Shown piece by piece: positions 57,807 through 64,000 of a DNA stretch of 64,000 bases (its first letter is position 1; every line of letters begins with the position of its first letter). The stretch is from Ceriagrion tenellum. Lineage: Eukaryota > Arthropoda > Insecta > Odonata > Coenagrionidae. The position numbers and the translations under genes were made by a program. The stretch lies in contig OY720636.1 in the NCBI GenBank assembly GCA_963169105.1, forward strand, positions 80,898,123 through 80,962,122. Direction: 5' to 3'. A model generated the notes under the pieces. The model was not told the origin of the DNA. It ran no database searches and saw only the letters and a program-made list of their open reading frames with translations.

Positions 57807-58342
57807 CTCTGCTCCCTCCTCCCCTCTGAGTGTTTCTATGTGGTACGTGTAAATTTAAGATGCATAGGAAAATCAATATTTAAAGCACTGGTTTAGGGAT
57901 AATTGTATTTCATGTGTTGAAGTTGGTGCACAGCGGAACAAATCAGTACAAACGATCAGCGTTGAACAGAACGATGTGCGTTGGTGAAACGTTTTTTAAC
58001 CTGCTAGTAAGGAAAATAATGATATTAGGTAACTTTTTGATTCCACGTATCTTTATTTGGAACGATCCGGGTTCCAACATTTCAAATGAAGAAGTTTGAA
58101 ACTGAAAAGTTATCAGTTATCGCTATTATGTCGACGAATTCCAAAAAGGCACGCGTGAACCACTGTCCCCGCCATACGTTTTGCGAAGTTGTTGAAGACG
58201 TCCCTGAGGAATTCACAAACATATGGGCCTAATAGAGTCACATACAGGGAACTCACAAGATCATTTTATGCATTTGTTGAGATATTGAGAGTCCACACGA
58301 GGATATCATTATCACTGTATTTAGATTAATTATGATGGATGC
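57807..58342 (+). repeat. Left arm of a large inverted duplication
   Basis: It matches the reverse complement of 61333-62188 from CTCTGCTCCCTCCTCCCCTC to TTATGATGGATGC at roughly 90% by eye. A small frame in it (58129-58233) reads MSTNSKKARVNHCPRHTF, then CEVVEDVPEEFTNIWA, and stop. The right arm has 38 bp more within this frame, between two GTGAA repeats, and a long (TA)n tract. Confidence 0.85.
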
Positions 58343-58437
58343 TACGGTTACCCTATTAGTAGGAAATACCACTGTTTTCAGCAGTTTTATGAACACATCT
58401 CATTTAAATTTAAATAAAGGTGTCCTTAGGAATGAAT

Positions 58438-58505
58438 TTGATCATTTTTACTCGAATTCCAAAGATAGACTCACATTTAATTATTAATTGTTAAACTTGT
58501 ACAAT
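58438..58505. repeat. Inverted copy of 55903-55968
   Basis: Contains GATCATTTTTACTCGAATTC and CAAAGATAGACTCACATTTA, the complement of the earlier site. Confidence 0.8.
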
Positions 58506-59067
58506 ACACTTTACCCATTCTATTAGATTTATATATTTTATCCTCAAAGTTTCAGCACGAAAGTCGGGAACCGGGTTTTATTCTTCAAAGTGATACTTTT
58601 TGATTTTGTAGGAAGAATCTCAGCAATTGGTACATGTTCCATACTTAATGTTAACCGACATCTTCGTCGCAGTTTGCCTCATACTCCTCGCCTCTCGATA
58701 TTCCGCCCGGAATATCCTCATCACTACCCTCTATCAGGTCTAACATTGCATCAGCGGAAAGTTCGAAAACAAGCATCTCTAATCAGCTAAACCCGATGTC
58801 CACAAAAGAGTTCCCTAATTCATTCAACGATAACAATTAAGTTACAAGTTATAATGAGCACAACGTTGTCGATTAAACTTTATATTGTGGGTACTAGTGC
58901 ATGTTTTCTGTAGTGAGCATATATTCTTAAAACGTCCCCCAAAAAAAAACCAAGTCAAAAAATGACCGTTTTTTAACGTCTATCCAGTTCAAAACTACAA
59001 TATATTTCATACGACTATCATCGCTGGCACTAATTCATAGTTATGTTTTCCTTTAGATGCCTTTAGA

Positions 59068-59115
59068 TTGGTGGATTGGATATTTGGGGAGGCGACCGAC
59101 AGCTAAGATCTATTG
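59068..59115 (-). repeat. SINE tail fragment
   Basis: GGTGGATTGGATATTTGGGG, then AGGCGACCGACAGCTAAGAT. It matches the 3' part of the SINE copies at 2941 and 3452. Confidence 0.6.
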
Positions 59116-59159
59116 CGCATTACTAGCACATCATCTCGCCGGATATGCATCGAATGGTT

Positions 59160-59920
59160 TAATTTTCAGGAAGAATAATATCTTTTACTATCCAAGAATT
59201 GAATTTACTTAATTATATTTGTATTGAATATTTATTAAATATATTATTAAGTATTGAGGCAGTAATTGAACAAGTGGATAATTTTGTGTACTTAGGTAAG
59301 ATGTTTGCGAAAGATGGACGGATAAATGAGGAGATAAAGAGACGTGCGAATGCTGAAAGGAAAGTAGTAGGTAATATTAAGGAATGAGTGCCTGTCTAAG
59401 GAAGCTAAAATCGCCGTGTACAAAATTGTGCTTCTCCCCACTTTGTTGTATGGTAGTGAAACAGGGGTAAGTCAGGATAGACATAAGAGTAGACTAAACG
59501 ACGTGGGTATGAGTTGTCTGAGGAGTGTTTGCGGCAAAAGTAGCAAAATTTTTAGGAGTCAGGAATGAATGGGTAATAAATGAATGTGGGTTAGATGCTC
59601 CAGTAATGGATATATATGAAAGGAGCATGCTTGGTTGGTTTGTTGGTTTGGCCATGTTGAGAGAATGAATGAGAGTGGAATAACGAAACATATAAGAATG
59701 AAATGAATGGTGCAAGAGGGAGAGGTAGGCCGAGAAAGTTGTGGTTGAATGTGGTTGAGGAAATTCTTAGGAGGAGGAATATTAGGAGTCTTAAAAACAG
59801 GAGGGCGTGTATGAAGCAGTGAATTGGGGTAAATGAGGCAAAAGAGGTTTGTATGGATAGGTCACTATGGAGGAATATATTGAAGCAGAGTTAGGTGAAC
59901 AAATATGTATTTATGAGTGA
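59160..59920 (+). mobile_element. LINE, C-terminal end, decayed
   Basis: The plus strand reads VEQVDNFVYLGKMFAKDGRI-like sequence at about 59260, then EEIKRRANAERKVVG. Next come VYKIVLLPTLLYGSE at 59420, WFGHVERMNESGI at 59645 and GRGRPRKLWLNVVEEILRRR at 59720-59780. These are the YLG, YGSE, GHVERM and GRPRK--WL blocks of LINE polymerase C-termini. Several frameshifts interrupt them. Copies of parts of it lie at 5630-5840 and 55964-56250. Confidence 0.75.
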
Positions 59921-60759
59921 AACTTTGTCACTGTGCCTACTCCGTAAGACAACGGCGTGATTAACCTAATATTTAGTTAGACTTATATAAGCTACTGTAC
60001 AGGGATTGGATCGCGGGGAAGAAAAAAGTGGCTTTTACGTTATTTCTTTCACGTAAAAAGGTTCGAGAGTTATTGTGACTATACCCAATGCGGTCTGACT
60101 TTTTGATGATGTATTTACTTTTGTATTACAGCGATAATTGGAGCTAATATGTGGTAAATCCATAAAATGGGACGGAAGTAGGCGCGAATTGCTACAGAAA
60201 TGTCCATTTATTGTATTATTTTCATATTTTGCTATGTAATTTTTCTTCCCATAGTGTTAGCATGTCATTATAGAACGCAGGTTTTTTTAACCAACGGAAG
60301 AAAAATTTTAAATGCAAATTCCGTTTTGACTCGCAAAATCACACTGGAATTTTCTTGACACCCAGAAATACCACTGAAAATAAATTGGTTTTTTAAGACT
60401 CGAGTTGATAAAACAATTATCAACTTCTTGTGTGGATTGCAGAGAACTATCTTCAGAAAACTGAAAAATACGACATATTTAATTGCTTGTTAATTTTCAT
60501 TGTCAGCGGAAGTTTCTTCTTAAAGTTTCTTATCGTCGCATTATTCACATTACACGTCTGAGCTGGTGCCACAGCTCAACTTCCGCCTTTGACTATATTC
60601 ATTGCATTAATCTAACCTTACAAAACAAAGCTTCCTAATTTACAATCGAGGAGATTCAGTACCACTTCCTCAGTGTTTTTGAATTCATCCAGATTATAAA
60701 GAATAAAGAACTACACTTTGTACCTGCTGCCAGCTCATGATAATAAGCCAGTCCTAACT
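59921..60759. other. No gene recognised
   Basis: AT-rich, without motif or border. Confidence 0.4.
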
Positions 60760-60880
60760 GAGAAAAGTCGCCGTTATTCGCTTTATCAAGGAAAGGAGGA
60801 AACGTTAGAGGGATTATGGGAAAAGCTAGAGGAGATTACGCTCCTTTTGAATCCCCTCGTACCATTTTCTTGAACGATTT
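60760..60880. repeat. Direct repeat, copy 1
   Basis: It matches 61211-61331: CCGCCGTTATTCG, AGGAGGAAACGTTAGA, ACCATTTTCTTGAACGATTT. About ten differences. Confidence 0.85.
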
Positions 60881-61210
60881 CCTCTGTATCCTCCATTACT
60901 CGTATCCGCATTGGCTGATTTTAATAAGATTCGACAGACATGGGTTTTTTAAAAGTACTTAAGCACAACTCTTACGTTAATGAACACATTTTAAGTTAGC
61001 TCTGGTATGGCTACGTCATTTAGAACAAGTACTGAATTACTTATTCTGTTTATTTGTAAAATCCTACTTTTGCTGATGATGGGTTGCTCGCTTACCTATT
61101 TGAAGCCGAAAATACGGTACAAATGCTACTGGTATGGAACAAATGCATTACGACTTACGCTTTACTAATCAGAGTTACATTACAAACTCATTACGAAGCG
61201 AGTCGTAGGT

Positions 61211-61331
61211 GAGAGAAGCCGCCGTTATTCGTTTTATCAAGAGAAGGAGGAAACGTTAGACAGATTATGGGAGAAGCTAGAGGAGATTATGCTCCTTTTT
61301 AATCCCCTTGTACCATTTTCTTGAACGATTT
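61211..61331. repeat. Direct repeat, copy 2
   Basis: Second copy of 60760-60880. It ends directly at the inner border of the right inverted-duplication arm. Confidence 0.85.
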
Positions 61332-61332
61332 G

Positions 61333-62188
<856 letters not shown>

Positions 62189-62279
62189 TATCAAGAGCGA
62201 CAAGTATCAAGCAAAGGATAGGTCAAGCTATGAAGGTATTCATGGGAAAAAGACATCTGCTGTGCTCATAGAAAAAAGG

Positions 62280-62660
62280 ACTACAAACAAAGAAACATAT
62301 GCGATGACATACGTGTGGGGCGTTGCACTCTGAGGATTGGAAGCGTGGTTCAACGGAAAAGCAGGCCAGGAAACATTAAAAACCTCGAATCCAGGTGCCG
62401 GAGGCGGATGCTAAGTTAAAATGGACGGAAAAAATACGAAATTATGAAGTTTGCAGAAAGTTCAATGAGGTTATGAGAGGAAACTCAGAAGGCCGCGACG
62501 ACCCCGGGGAAGACCGCGACAAAGATGGTGGAACCAAGTAAAGTTAGATTTGGAGAGGGTTGGAGCTGCAGAGGAGGATGTAATGGACCGAAAGAGATGG
62601 AGGGGATATGTTGGTGCGGCTAAATATCAACTTGGATATAAATGGCCCTGGGAGTAAGAG
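62280..62660 (+). mobile_element. LINE, C-terminal end (fragment 1)
   Basis: The plus strand reads LEAWFNGKAGQETLKT with frame changes into RCRRRMLS and KWTEKIRNYEVCRK-like sequence. It closes with RRPRRPRGRPRQRWWNQVKL, then VMDRKRWRGYVGAAKYQLGY. It is the usual end of LINE polymerases: a WRR-type block, a basic GRPR--WW block, and a D--RWR block. Confidence 0.7.
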
Positions 62661-62945
62661 TAAGAAGTTTACAGAAGACTAGAAGAGGAAAGGACCATAT
62701 GGAATAACATACAGAAAAGAACAACTAGATGGATTGGACACACCCTGAGACACATTGGGTTTGTGAGGACCATAATTGAAGGCAAAATAGGTAAAATAGG
62801 AAGGTAAAGTCCCCAGAGGTAGACCGAGGAATAAGTTCATGGACCAAATAAAGAGGAAAGTAAAGCGCTCAGGAAGTAAGGGAACTAGCATTAGATAGGG
62901 AGGGATGGAGGGCTACAGTCAACCAATTTTAGAGTTGAACGACAA
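62661..62945 (+). mobile_element. RTE-like LINE, C-terminal end (fragment 2)
   Basis: It reads RTTRWIGHTLRHIGFVRTII, then EGKIGKIGR, then SPRGRPRNKFMDQIKRKVK, with one frame change. The WIGH-LRH, IIEGKI and GRPR--F-DQI blocks match RTE-type ends. They differ from the adjacent fragment 1, so two LINE ends sit head to tail. Confidence 0.65.
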
Positions 62946-63117
62946 ATGAATGGTGTCAAATGAAATAAAATATGTTAAATAGTGTAATGGGCAATATTCT
63001 TTGTAATTATACATAAAAACATGTTCAACGAGCATGTTTCCTGTCACTTTGCTCGACGACAATAATGACGCTTTTTAAATTTTCATTGAAAAAAAAACTC
63101 GTTTTTACGAGTCGAAA

Positions 63118-63504
63118 TTAACAAGCCGGTGGGCTTTCGGCACTTGACATAGGACAAGCTACGCTTTCGGCTATGAAAGGAACAGCAGCTTTCTTCTGAA
63201 TTTTCGCCAAAGCGGTGCGCTCTAAGGGGAAAGCGAGGTCGGTTGGATTTAACTCGAAGACGGGGAGAGCCTGGGAGGATGAAGCCGCTTCTGACCCTAA
63301 TGCATTGTGGTCAGAAGGCAATTGACTGGGCGTGGGTTGTTGTGGAATGGCAGGGGAGGGCAAGTGGTCACCGGGGCGACCACTTGCCCACCCCAGGAAG
63401 GCAGAAGGGCCCACCAGATCTTTCGCGTTCACGCCGAGTCCCGACTTTTTGCTCTTTCTGAGATCAAAAACCAGCAGGGTAATGGGTGTTCCGGATTTCC
63501 TCAT
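63118..63504 (-). CDS. Uncertain 128-codon frame in a GC-rich patch
   Basis: The frame starts MRKSGTPITLLVFDLRKSKK. It then runs through a proline- and serine-rich middle (SPAIPQQPTPSQLPSD) without known domain. The local GC content is far above the surroundings and open frames exist on both strands, so it may be chance. It may also be a piece of another repeat. Confidence 0.2.
   Translation of the reverse strand: MRKSGTPITLLVFDLRKSKKSGLGVNAKDLVGPSAFLGWASGRPGDHLPSPAIPQQPTPSQLPSDHNALGSEAASSSQALPVFELNPTDLAFPLERTALAKIQKKAAVPFIAESVACPMSSAESPPAC
63358..63389. repeat. GC-rich hairpin, 12-bp stem
   Basis: GGGCAAGTGGTC and GACCACTTGCCC are perfect complements around an 8-nt loop, inside the 63.1-63.5 kb GC-rich patch. 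Confidence 0.9.
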
Positions 63505-63708
63505 ATTCCATTACGGACTCAAAAATCCTGTGCGAGGCATTTCTGGCGCCATATCTGGCGCGGGAAGTGTTTAGAAGTAAAATTCACCGTTTAAAGAACC
63601 AAATCTCACGCCATCTGCATTTTCACCTTCGTTTTTTGTAGAAGAAGAGACTAAATTGAACGAAGAGGAATGTTTTGAAATGATAGTGTTGCTTATTAAT
63701 TATTTAAA

Positions 63709-63860
<152 letters not shown>

Positions 63861-64000
63861 ATGGTAAGAATTCATATTTAAATCTTTAATGTGCTACTTA
63901 TTACTTTGTGCTATCACGTACAGATTATCTAAAGGAAAGAAAAGCTACATCTTTAAAAAATATTTCGATTGTGTGAATGACTTTATGGTGCCAATGGTTC

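Overview
The window looks like AT-rich, intron-rich eukaryotic nuclear DNA, most probably from an arthropod. The grounds are dispersed CR1-like and RTE-like LINEs, a P-type (THAP) transposon, an internally deleted mariner, a Penelope-like remnant, hAT-like MITEs, a tRNA-derived SINE, long (TA)n tracts and canonical GT-AG exon boundaries. I cannot name the species. I see no prokaryotic operon, CRISPR array, rRNA gene or free-standing tRNA gene.

Host coding sequence is sparse. Two short plus-strand exons (5094-5190 and 5299-5307) look like the end of one gene. A well-formed 104-nt exon (13851-13954) and a terminal exon (41560-41632) have compatible splice phases and may belong to one very long plus-strand gene. 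Between them, at 29.7-31.9 kb, lies a tandem array of about 243-bp units. Five of these carry the same 77-nt exon-like block: a pyrimidine-rich acceptor, the same phase, and a stop at the same place. This possible array of duplicated terminal exons is the least ordinary structure in the window. It needs transcript evidence.

The rest is mostly layered transposable elements. From 0-6.3 kb: old CR1/RTE remnants, SINE copies, a MITE, and an inverted repeat that may come from a Penelope element. From 6.4-13.5 kb: a LINE endonuclease remnant, a diverged tandem duplication, and an RTE-like LINE carrying a 171-bp hAT-like MITE and a locally duplicated segment. From 14.7-24.8 kb: four CR1-like copies, all on the minus strand. 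From 27-40 kb: a Ty3/Gypsy scrap, a perfect 174-bp palindrome, the exon-like array, three MITEs and RTE scraps. From 44.0-55.2 kb: a CR1-like LINE with a 543-codon reverse transcriptase frame, then a 5.3-kb P-type transposon with long terminal inverted repeats inserted inside the 3' tail of another LINE copy. After that come a Penelope scrap and a broken transposase-like pseudogene split by a LINE with a 7-bp target duplication. From 55.9-64 kb: a mosaic of direct and inverted duplications, a 385-bp deleted mariner that split an open frame, LINE 3' ends and two long (TA)n tracts.

Nested insertions give a relative order. The P-type element is younger than the LINE tail it entered. One LINE copy is younger than the transposase-like pseudogene. 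The mariner is younger than the frame it split. The hAT-like MITE is younger than its host LINE and predates the duplication of part of itself. All family assignments rest on motif reading by eye.
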